NCBI GenBank assembly: GCA_022578965.1
Contig: MU400781.1
Location: 1-44,962 of the forward strand
Direction: 5' to 3'
DNA: 44,962 bases
DNA from: Xylaria sp. FL1777
Taxonomy: Eukaryota > Ascomycota > Sordariomycetes > Xylariales > Xylariaceae
Positions 25,168 through 34,954 of this stretch are shown here, piece after piece; positions within the stretch are counted from its first letter, which is position 1, and each line of letters starts with the position of its first letter. Position numbers and translations under genes: made by a program. The notes beneath the pieces were generated by a model that saw only the letters and a list, made by a program, of their open reading frames with translations, searched no databases and was not told the origin of the DNA.

Positions 25168-25467
25168 TTAGCTATTATTATATTTATATAATTTGCTGCT
25201 ATTTTAAAATTACGCAAAAATAATTAGCTATATATAAACGCTACTATAATATATGCTACTTTATAAAAATTATGCATTAAAATATTTCTTTTTTTAAAGC
25301 TTTAAAACTATAAACTAAGCAATAGCTTTACTTTTATACTTATTTGTTTAACTTTTAAACATAATATAAATATGTTTATTATTAAAAAATATGTTATTTT
25401 AAGCAAACTTATTAATAATAAACTTAAGCTAAAGCTTTTTTATATTATAAGTTAGCTTAACTTACTT
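25168..25467. repeat. Duplicated segment, copy B
   Basis: Partner of 23,192-23,562. The match starts at TTAGCTATTATTATATTTAT and ends at TTAGCTTAACTTACTTAATA. Copy B lacks about 80 bp present in copy A. Confidence 0.75.
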
Positions 25468-25552
25468 AATATATATATTGCTATTTTAGCTATTAAAATA
25501 TTTAATTATATATTACTATAAACTTTAAAAAATTAAAAGTATAAATATTTTC

Positions 25553-25578
25553 TAAAAAAAAAAAAAAAAAAAAAAAAA
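25553..25578. repeat. Poly-A tract
   Basis: An uninterrupted run of about 23 A follows TATTTTCTAAAA-type sequence. It marks the start of a purine-rich plus-strand stretch that reaches about 26,700. Confidence 0.7.
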
Positions 25579-26489
25579 CATATAATAGCTAATAAAAAAA
25601 AGCAAAAAAAAAAAACTAAAGCTTATATAGCTTTTATACTAAAAATAAAAATAAAAACATTAATACTTTTTATGCTAAAGCAAAAAAAGCGCAAATAACT
25701 AAGCAAAACAAAAAAGCTTGCTTATTAGCTTATATAATAAGCAAGCTTTAATAAAAACAAGCTAGCTAATGTTTTTTTGCTATTTATAAGCATTATATAA
25801 AAAGCTTAGCTATAAAAAAGTTAATTTAATAAATAATAGCAAAAATTAAAACTTTTATTTAAAATGCAAAAACTTAAAAAGCTAAAAACTAACTTAAAAG
25901 CAAACTTATAAGCAATAAAAAAAGCATAGCTAAAAAAAATCTAACGCTAAAACTAAACTTTTAGCTAAAAAAGTAATTAAAAAAAAAAAAACTTAAAATT
26001 ACGCTTAAAAAAAAATAAATAAGCATATAAATTTAAACTAAAATAAGCAATAATTACTTAGCTATAACTAAGCAAAAGCTTAGCAAAAATAAAGCTTTTA
26101 AAAAATATAATAAGCTACTAAAATATAAAATAGCTATAATAATGCAAATATATATTAAAAAAATAAGTTTAAAAGTATTTTTATATAAAAAAAAAGTTTT
26201 AAGCTTTTTTATGCTTTTTTATAAATGTATAAAAAAAAAGAAAACTTTTTAATATATAGTTCTGCGTTATAACTTATTATAAAAAAAAAAAAAGCAGCTA
26301 TAAAAAAGCTTTACAATTAAGCTACTATAAACTTAAAAAAACTTAAAAGTAACTAACGCAATAAAAAAGCAACTAAACAAATTATAAAAAGTATTATAGC
26401 GCTATTAATTTTTTTTTCTTGAAAACAATAATAATAAAAACATATAAAAAAACAACATTATAATAAAAAACCTTTTCTAAAAAAAAAAA

Positions 26490-26665
26490 AAAAAGCTTTA
26501 TAAAAAAAACAAAAATACAAATAAAATACATAAAGCTTTTAAAAAAAAAACAAAAATTAATAAAGTATATAAAACGTTTTAAAGCAAAGCAAAAACTAAT
26601 AAAATACATAAAGCTTTAAAAAAAAAACAAAAACAAATAAAAAAACATAAACGTTTAAAAGTATA
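26490..26665 (+). repeat. Tandem repeat of about 42-45 bp, probable remnant of a coding repeat
   Basis: Units based on AATAAAATACATAAAGCTTT followed by a run of A and CAAAAAC recur about four times (near 26,518, 26,560, 26,597 and 26,636). Read on the plus strand they give K-Q-K-x-I-K-Y-I-K-type repeats, which would suit a mutated basic coiled-coil region. The minus-strand open frame here is the low-complexity shadow of the repeat. Confidence 0.5.
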
Positions 26666-29025
26666 TAGTTTACTAAAAAAAAAAAACTTTATAAGTTCTT
26701 AAATATATAATAAGCTTTTATAAAAAATATAATTATTATTAAAAAAAATAAATAACAAATCGTAAATATAACGCTATAGCTTTAATTTTAATAACATAAA
26801 AATTATTTTAAGTTTTAAAAAAGCTATAGTTATAAAAGTTTTAACTTAAAGCTATTAAAAAAAAAATAAAACACAAAATAATAATAAAATAAATATATAG
26901 TATTATTAACTATAAAATAATATAAAAAAAGCTACTTAGTAATAAAGCTTTATAATTATATATTTATTTTAGCAAACAGTTATAATATATAATAACTAAT
27001 ATAGTTTTTTATAAAACTTAAAACGTTAGATTAACTTTTTAGTTATATAATACTTTAGTATATATAAGTTTTTAATAAAAATAAATAATAAAAATAAGCA
27101 TTATATTATAAAAAAAGCTAACTTTATAATTTTTTGCTTTAATAAAAAACAAAATAAACGTAATATAGTATAAAAAATTAGTTTATTTTTTTTATTACTT
27201 AATATTACTAATATATATGCTTTAAAAACTTCTAAGTTTTATAAACTTATAAACAAAAACAAATATAGTTTAAAAGCTTGCTTAACTTTATTATTTTTTT
27301 TTACTTTTTTTATATATTTTTTTGCGTAAAAACTAAAATAAATAATAAACTAAACTAATAAAACAAAACATAATTAATAGCTTTAGTTGCTTTAGCTTAA
27401 CAAAAAAAGCCTAATTAATTATATTTTTTAATAGTATATAATATATAAAAAAAAATTACTTTGTTTAGCTATTAATTATAAAAAATAAAACAAATTTAGC
27501 TAGCTAAAAATATAGCAGCAGCTAAATATATAGCAGCAGCTAAATATTAAAAAACAACTAAATAATAATTATAAAGCAAAGTAAGCTTACTAAACAAATA
27601 ATAAAGCATTTAAATTGCTTAATTAAAATATATAATAACGTTTTAAAAGTTATAACATATAAAAAATTAAATATTAGTAAATTTAAAATAGCTTAGCTAG
27701 CAAATATTTAAAAAAAGCAATAAATTATTAATATAGCAAGCAAAAAAAATAATAGCTATATAAAAAAGCACTACTAATAGTATATTATTAAAATTTTTAC
27801 TTATTTAAGCTATAAAGTTTTAAAAATATTAATTAGTAGCAAACTAAGCAAAACTAAAGCAAACATAAAGCGTGCTTTTTATAAAAATTAGCTTTAGTTT
27901 TTATTTTTAATTTATATAAGCTATAAAAAATTCAGCAAAAAGTTATAAAGTATTAATGCTACATTATTAAACCTTAAAAATTAAATAATATATAATAATT
28001 TAAATAGCTTTATATATATAAGCTATATTAAGTATACTATTAGCATTATATTATAAAATATAATTAGTAAAAAAGTTATATTTTTAAAACATAAAAATTA
28101 AACTAAAAAAGTTTGCTTAAATTTTAAAGCTACAAAAAACAGCAGCTAGTTTTTAATATTTAAATATATTAAAAACGTAAACTTATATTTTTATTTTTAG
28201 CTTAGCTAACTTTATTAATATATTATAAGCATTATAGCTTTTTAAATATAGTTGCTATTTTAATTACTAATAAACAAAAGCACTTCTGCTTTAAATATGT
28301 AAGCTTAAAAACATTTATTATATATAAACGCTAATAATACTTTTTAGCAAAAATTAAAAAATGCTATTTTTATAAATTGCGTAATATAAAAAAGTTGTTT
28401 AAAAAAACGTATAAGCAACAAAATATAGTATTAAAAAATATTTAAAAAAAAAAAATATATATAAATGCATACTTAAGTAAAAAAAAAAAAAAAAAGAAAA
28501 CTTAATGCTTAAATATATAAATATAAAAGTATAAATATATATAAATAAAAAAAAAAGCAAAACTAGCAATAAAGCTATAAAAGCAACTAAAATTATATAA
28601 TAATATATTTTTGTTTTAATATTTATTAATAAGTTTAATTAGCATAAAGTAAATATTTTAACATAATAAAACAAAATATTTAGCAAAAAAAACTAGTTTA
28701 ATAAAAAAAAAAAAATCTAAAGTATAGTATATTTGCTTAAAAAAAAAAATAGTTTTATAATATAAAATTAGCAGCAAAAAAGTACACTAAAATTATATAT
28801 TTATTTAGCTTATTTTATAGCTGCATATTTTATTCCACTAATAAATAAAAAAACAGCAAAAATATTAAAAAAAATAATTAAATAAAAGCAGTAAATATTA
28901 TTAAAACATTATTACAAAAAATTAGAAAATATAGTATTAAATAATACGTAGTAAATAATATAATACAAAATCTAATAAAAAGAAATAAATAAAACAAAAA
29001 AATAAAACCTTATTAAATAAATAAG

Positions 29026-29029
<4 letters not shown>

Positions 29030-29066
<37 letters not shown>
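29030..29066. repeat. (TA)n microsatellite
   Basis: About 18 TA units are followed by further ATATATAAAA-type repeats to about 29,140. Simple repeat. Confidence 0.9.
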
Positions 29067-29072
<6 letters not shown>

Positions 29073-30883
29073 GCATATTTATATATAAAAATATATATAA
29101 AAAATATATATAAAAAAAAAATAAATAAAAAAATATATAAATTAGTACTAAAGAAGTTTCTATTAATATTTTTAATATAAGCAAATATAAAAAAAGCCAA
29201 AATTTAGTTTTTTTAATTAGCTTTACTTTATGCTATAGTATTTTATTGTTTAAAAAAAAAACATATTAGTACTAAATTTAGCCTTTTTTAAAACAAGTGC
29301 CTTTAAAATAAATAAATAATAAAAAATAAACATTATTTAAAAAAAAAAAGTAGCTATAGCTAAAAAAATATTTACTAAAGTTATTATTGCTATAGCTAGC
29401 TTTTTAGCTAGCATAAGCATTTTGCTTAAAAATAAGCATTATTATTTTTTTTATTGTAATAATAAATATAATTTAATTTTATTTTAATTAAAAGCAAAAA
29501 AAAAATAATAACTATAAAGATATAAGTAGTAAATAAAGCAATATTAAGCATAATAATTATAGTAAAAAAAACAAAAAAAAATATTAAAGTTTAATACAAA
29601 ATAAATCGTTAGTATGCTTAATAAAAATATTATTAAATATTAATATAGCTTTATATTATAGCGCTACTTTTAAAAAAAATTTTTATTAAGCAAGCTATAA
29701 GTTTAATTATAAGCTTATTTATATTACTTATTATTTTTTATTTAACTATTAGCGCTATATATTTTTTTTTTTAATAAATAAAATACTTAAAGTTTATAGC
29801 TATTATTAGCTTTATAATATAGTTTTAAAGCTTATTTATATTATAAAAAAAAAGCAATAATTTAGCAGTAATATGTTTAATATATTAAGCTAAACATAAG
29901 CTTAATAAAGCAATAAAAGCTTTAAACGGTTTGTTTTTTTTTTTTTTTATTAATGCAAGCATTATAAAAACATTAAGAACTAAAAACACAAAAAAAAAAA
30001 AACAAAAAGCAATTAAATGTTATAAAACAAAGCTTATAAATATAAGCAAAAAAAGCAAAAATAAAAAAAAAACAAAAAACTAAAAGCTAAAAAATAGCAT
30101 ATAAAAAAAATTATAGCAGCAGTAATAAAAAAATAGCATAAAAATATATATATAAATAAACTATAAAAAAACTTTAAAAATAGCGTTAAAAAAATTATAA
30201 ACAAAAAGTATTATTAATTATATATTTTATTTTAGTTTAATATAAAAGTAAACTATAAAAAACTAATATAATAAGTTTTTAAAATAACTATTAAGCAAAA
30301 ATACATTAATAATTTTATAATGTTTTATTAAAATAACTATTTAAATCTTTTTATTTTTTAAGTTATTATAATAATAACAAATAAAAGCAATTATAAAAAA
30401 GCTAAAAAATATAAAAAAAATAAAAGCATTATTTTTATTTTTTTTGTAAGCTTATAAGCAAAAAAATAGCTTTAAATGCTTTTTTGCAGCAGTATTATTT
30501 TTAAAGCTAGCTTTAAAAGCTTTTTAAAAACTATATAAAAAAAAATAATTTATAAACATAAAGTATAACAATAATTTTTAATATAATGCTTTTTTTAAAA
30601 GCTAAAAAAATGTTTAAAGCTAAGTTTTATTAGTAATAATTAAAAGTTTTTACTTTTTGCTAAATATAATACTAAAATAAAATTTTTTAATTAAAGCTAT
30701 TTGCTTATTTAAAAATATAATTAATGTTTGCAATAAAAGCTCTTTAAAAGTTTATAGTATAATTAATAAAGTACTACTTTATAAATGTTGTTAAAAATTA
30801 ATGCATAAATATTATTTATATGCTAAATTAAAATTTAAAATTGTTAAAAATAGCATATTAGCTATAATTGCAGTAATATTTAC

Positions 30884-30972
30884 AATAATTAATAAAATAA
30901 TTAATAAAATAATTAATAATAAAATAATTAATAAAATAATTAATAAAATAATTAATAAAATAATTAATAAAA
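30884..30972. repeat. AATAATTAATAA tandem tract
   Basis: Nearly perfect repeats of a 12-bp unit AATTAATAAAAT with one AAT variant. The plus-strand open frame 30,801-31,013 is mostly this repeat read as I-I-N-K and is not a credible gene. Confidence 0.85.
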
Positions 30973-31930
30973 AAAAAATTAATAATATATTTAATAAAGT
31001 TTATAATTTATAAAAATAATTAATAAAATCTTTAATATTTAAGCATAAATAACTTTAATTAATAATAAACTTTTTTATTAATACTTATATTAAACTTAAA
31101 TATAATTTAAATTTAGTTATTTATAAAATTGTTAGATTTGCTATAATTATTTATTAGTAGTTTAAAAAATAAAATTTTATAAAAGTAGAACTTTTTATTT
31201 TTATATTAAAAAACGCTATTAAAATATATATATTTAATAGTTTTAAATAAAAAATACTAAAAAAGTTAAAGCTTGTTAAAAAAATTATTATTATTAATAT
31301 ATATTAAAATATATTAAAAAATAGTTTAAATTAAACTTAATATAATTTTTGTTTTTTTTTTTAAGCTTTTAGCAAATTAAAAAAAATAATAATAGCATGC
31401 TTTTTATTTTTTTTTAAAGCTAAAAAAACAAATTTTTTATAATAAAAAGCAAGTTAAATTAAAATTAAAAATAGCAATATAATAACTATATTATTTTATT
31501 TAAACAAGTTATTTTTTTTTGCTTTTAATATAACTTAAATTTAAAAATTAACTTTATTAAAAGTTATTATTAAAAAAAATACTTTTTAAGTAAAAAATAC
31601 AAACTTGCTTAATGCTAAAAAATAAACAAAATTTAAACAAAGTTTTATTATAAAATGTTATAGCTTAACTAAAGCAACTTATTTAAAAATAAAATTTGTT
31701 TTTATAAGTTAAAATAAAAATATTGTTTATTATTTAAAAATTTAAAATAGCTAAAAAACTTTAGTGCAATTAAAAAATAATATAGTTTTTAGCAGTTATT
31801 AAAGCAAAATTTTATTTATATAAAAAAAAGTTAAAAGCTGTAATAAAAATTCTAGTTATACTAGTTATTAAAACTTGCGTTTTATTTAAAATTAATGCTG
31901 CTTTTTTTGCTTTAAAAACATAAAAACTAT

Positions 31931-32018
31931 AGTAAATAAAAGCTATAATAAATAAAAGCTATAATAAATAAAAGCTGCAGTAAATAAATAAAAACTGCAA
32001 TAAATAAAAGCTGTATTA
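31931..32018. repeat. 16-bp tandem repeat
   Basis: About five units of ATAAATAAAAGCTATA; later units carry CTGCA in place of CTATA. The GCA/ATA variation is what transition mutation of one ancestral unit would give. A related AAAATTCTAGTTATACTAGT / AAATTTTAATTATGCTAGTT pair flanks the tract (about 31,845 and 32,017). Confidence 0.7.
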
Positions 32019-32358
32019 AAAATTTTAATTATGCTAGTTTTTAAAACTTATGCTTTATTTAGAACTAATGCTGCTTTTTTTTGTTACGCGTTATATTTTT
32101 ATTTTTTAAACCTTTAAATTGTTTATGTGTTTTTTTTATGTTTTAAATTATTTTAAAAATTTAATTTTTTAAATTGTTTTAAAAATTTAATTTTATACGC
32201 TTATTTATAGCTAACTAAAGCGCTTAAAATTACAAAATATATAATTAACCCTTTTTAAAAAAACTAACTACATTAAGCTACTGCGTTTTTTTTTTTTTTT
32301 TGTTCTTAATTTTTCATTTTATCGTTTTACTTCGTTTTATTTATTATAACGTTAACAT

Positions 32359-32398
32359 AAGGTTTTCTTTTTTATTACTTCGTAATGCAGAAAACCTT
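32359..32398. repeat. Hairpin near the AT/GC boundary
   Basis: Perfect 10-bp arms AAGGTTTTCT (32,359-32,368) and AGAAAACCTT (32,389-32,398) enclose 20 nt containing a nested ATTAC-TTC-GTAAT stem. It lies about 120 bp outside the left edge of the normal-composition island. It could be the end of a small transposon; no partner was found. Confidence 0.5.
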
Positions 32399-32499
32399 CG
32401 GCTAAAGCATCGTAATAAAAAGCAAAAAAAAAACAATTCAATTAAGTATAAAAAAAAAAAAAAAAAAAAGTACTAAAGTTATTTAAAAGTAATTAAATA

Positions 32500-32747
32500 C
32501 GCGTGTTGCATAAAATGCAGGTGGTTAAGTAGCCCGTGAGGAGATGGCCCGTGGCAGGGGGGGTTAGCTTATCAGTAACCTCATTACTTAGTAAGTATTT
32601 AGGCAGCCCATATAAAACCAATTGATCATGAGCATCAGTAACACTAACTAATAGGAGCTGAGGTTATTTTCATTGATGATATTGTTGTACAGAGGAGTAC
32701 TTTCATTGAGATTTATGATACATAGATGCCGCCGAAGAACTCTCGGT
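32500..32747. other. Left edge of the normal-composition island
   Basis: Composition changes within about 30 bp near 32,500, from nearly pure A/T to mixed sequence containing GCCCGTGAGGAGATGGCCCG. No gene is visible before the amidohydrolase stop at 32,748. The segment should contain that gene's 3' untranslated region and polyadenylation site, but I see no decisive signal. Confidence 0.65.
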
Positions 32748-33803
32748 TCAAGCATCCTCAAGTGCCGAATTCCCATGTACCGGTAATCTCAGCAGTCTGG
32801 CGGCATTCTTCCAACGAATGCCTTCCAATTCATCTTCGCTAACCATTCCGCTCTCTTCCAACTCCTCCAGCCATTTTAATCCATCGGGGCTCTTCGTGAA
32901 CGGATAGTCCACGCTGTACATGATCCTGTCATGCTTCGTATTTCGCAGAATGCAAGCTAGAGGATCCAACGCCCAATTCCCGCTTGTCGTCAACCATATG
33001 TTGTTGTCCCACACCTCCCGGAATGATCTCTGTTTGCCCCACCGTGACGACACCCTCTCTATTCTCTGTAGCATGTATGGAATCATCTCACCCATGTGAC
33101 CAATGATAATCTTCAGCCCGGGAAACCGGTCGAAGACACCTCCAGCGTATAGTCTCAAGATATGCTTCGCGACGTCGCTGTGCCAACCAAATCCGAAGGC
33201 GAGGATGGACATGTTCACGTGATGTGGGAGATTGGGTGATTGATATGCGTCATAGAGCTGCGCGGACGGCCACGTTGGATGGATATAAATCGGAACATCC
33301 AACTTGGTGGCTTCCTCCCAAAGTGCATCGAAGTCCGGACCGTCGTAGTATAACCCATCTTCAGTATGGCTGTCGACTAGTGCACCGACAAACTTCACCC
33401 CATTCATCTCACCGGAACACGTCCGACGAAGCTCCCTCGCAGCTTCTTGGGGTTCGTTCATGGGCAACTCGGCGAATCCAGCAAACTTGCCAGGGTGGGA
33501 GCGTACGGCCTCCGCGAGCTGATCGTTACAATCCCGGCACAAGGGAGGAGACAGGTCACCAGGCGCGTGGGATATGACTTGCATAGTAACCTGGCCGGCG
33601 TCCATATCCGCGATGCGCTTAGGGCCTAGCTCTGTGAGTTGTTCGTACAGAGCTGGCATTGATTTGAAACTCTCATTGTGAGAGTTGGGCTGTGTATCAC
33701 TAGCAGCACGAGAGAGGAAGTGTTCTTCAAGCGTGATTATTGGTCTAGTGGAATAGCTCCTGCTCGCAGTGCGCGCTGCTGACAAGATTGTTCGAGGTGG
33801 CAT
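32748..33803 (-). CDS. Amidohydrolase-2 family protein, 2,3-dihydroxybenzoate decarboxylase-like
   Basis: A single-exon gene of 351 aa. The body matches the metal-dependent amidohydrolase-related (ACMSD-type) TIM barrels that include 2,3-dihydroxybenzoate and gamma-resorcylate decarboxylases, which remove CO2 from hydroxylated benzoates. Visible family residues are E26-x-H28 in LEEHF at the first strand, H175 in YIHP, H236 in GHMGE and D299 in SVDYPF. The LYYDGPDFDALWEEATKLDV and ELRR...GVKFVGAL segments also fit. Relatives usually start close to the LEEH strand; here about 20 residues precede it (TRTASRSYS-like, rich in R, S and A, no acid), resembling a mitochondrial presequence. Start chosen: first ATG, A at -3. 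It lies 1.15 kb downstream of a same-strand permease, suggesting linked uptake and breakdown. Substrate unknown; other amidohydrolase activities are possible. Confidence 0.93.
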   Translation of the reverse strand: MPPRTILSAARTASRSYSTRPIITLEEHFLSRAASDTQPNSHNESFKSMPALYEQLTELGPKRIADMDAGQVTMQVISHAPGDLSPPLCRDCNDQLAEAVRSHPGKFAGFAELPMNEPQEAARELRRTCSGEMNGVKFVGALVDSHTEDGLYYDGPDFDALWEEATKLDVPIYIHPTWPSAQLYDAYQSPNLPHHVNMSILAFGFGWHSDVAKHILRLYAGGVFDRFPGLKIIIGHMGEMIPYMLQRIERVSSRWGKQRSFREVWDNNIWLTTSGNWALDPLACILRNTKHDRIMYSVDYPFTKSPDGLKWLEELEESGMVSEDELEGIRWKNAARLLRLPVHGNSALEDA

Positions 33804-34954
33804 TATGAAGACGCTTCTGTTGATAGCGTAAGCTCAATGATTCAGCTCGTTTTGTTAGGAAGTAGAGTCGTTTCTCGGGACACCTTCTACACCATCGGAT
33901 TAAATCAACTAGCCGAGCGTAAACTAAAGTTTGATTAATGAATTGAGTCTGCTTTCAAGCTCTAACTCCTGAGAGGGGTAGTTTTATAGCATTCATTTCG
34001 TGTAGATATCCGTTATCTCCGTTTAGTTCCGTTCTTTGCTCGGCCGAAGCATCTGGCACTAAGAAGGACCGTCTATGGTGATCTCTCCGTGGCGGAGAAA
34101 CTAAACGGGCCGTTTTAACGTCACCGGTGCGGAGAGCTACTAGCTCCCGGAACCCGAGAGCTGGGAGGGAGGTAGCATGATATAAGAGGTCTGGTAGCCA
34201 TGGCAAGCGATTGGCAATTAGATAAGTCGATCTTGAAAGTCGAGAATAAAATCATTGTGTTTGAATCAAAGAGCATGTATTCAAGACTAACGACTGACGA
34301 AAACAGCTCAAATATGGTGTCTATTGTGAAGGGCACTCCAACCTTAAACCCACTTTCACATTTTAACTGAATGCAGTTAGGTAGTAGCAATTTATATTTA
34401 AGGTACTGTTAAACCGAGGTTATCTGCAAGGCAACCTCAAAGGGTAATCTGAGTTCTGTCATTCACTTATTCCGAGAAGCTCTCCTAGCGATAGGCATAG
34501 ACTGGTCATTTCTCTGTATTAGAACCGAGGGTTCTGCCACATTCGCGAGGGAACATTATAACGAAGATACAAAGAGATGATAACCGATAAGCTTAGTACT
34601 GAGCCCTAGCCGTCAAGCAATCAATAATAGGCAGATGAGAAATAAAAGGTGCCACGGTGACTGAAGAAGAAAATACAGGTGATGTACCCTAGGTCCTGCG
34701 ATCCGCCGTCTCCTAAGATAAGGCCTAATTAGTCTTGATAGAATGCATCCGCGTGATATATACGCATGATAGCTCAATACCTACTCAAAGACAAAAATCT
34801 GAGGCATATATGCCCTGCCCCTTACTTGTGTTTATAATCAAAATCATGCTTATAGGTACTGCCTGCGTTGCCATTATTCTCCTCCCTGCCTATGTATTAA
34901 AATTTGAAGCATTACTAGGCCGTCAAACGGACTACTCGAGACCCCAAACCCCTT
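33804..34954. other. Intergenic region between amidohydrolase and permease
   Basis: 1.15 kb of normal composition. It holds the amidohydrolase promoter (right of 33,803) and the permease 3' region. Short open frames on both strands (33,955-34,206, 34,121-34,390 minus; 34,735-34,962 plus) show no recognisable domain and I treat them as chance. Inverted repeats at 34,019-34,108 are listed separately. Confidence 0.6.
34019..34108. promoter_or_regulatory. Inverted repeats upstream of the amidohydrolase, candidate Zn2Cys6 site
   Basis: A perfect palindrome TCTCCG-TGG-CGGAGA (34,084-34,098) gives an everted CCG-N3-CGG pair about 285 bp before the amidohydrolase start. A separate perfect 10-bp inverted repeat, CCGTTTAGTT (34,019-34,028) with AACTAAACGG (34,099-34,108), surrounds it. 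CGG/CCG triplet pairs are the usual binding unit of fungal Zn2Cys6 regulators. A regulatory role is inference. Confidence 0.35.

Larger units (their letters stand above)
16957..32480. other. Degraded AT-rich block with repeats, no intact gene
   Basis: About 15.5 kb of the same extreme composition. Open frames at 22,009-22,197, 26,394-26,609 and 28,937-29,200 are low-complexity. The last is largely (TA)n read as I-Y. Features I can support in it are listed separately: a palindromic array, a relic coding frame, duplicated segments, tandem repeats and homopolymers. Purine-rich plus-strand sequence from about 25,550 to 26,700 suggests a former Lys/Arg-rich coding region on the plus strand. Confidence 0.7.

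Noticed and set aside
28937..29200. 87-codon minus-strand protein
   Set aside because: Its core is a (TA)n microsatellite read as alternating I and Y; the rest is low-complexity AT-rich translation.
30801..31013. 70-codon plus-strand protein
   Set aside because: More than half is a 12-bp simple repeat read as I-I-N-K.
33224..33629. Plus-strand open frames of 117 and 60 codons
   Set aside because: They lie antisense within the amidohydrolase coding sequence and have no recognisable domain; they are shadows of that gene's codon usage.
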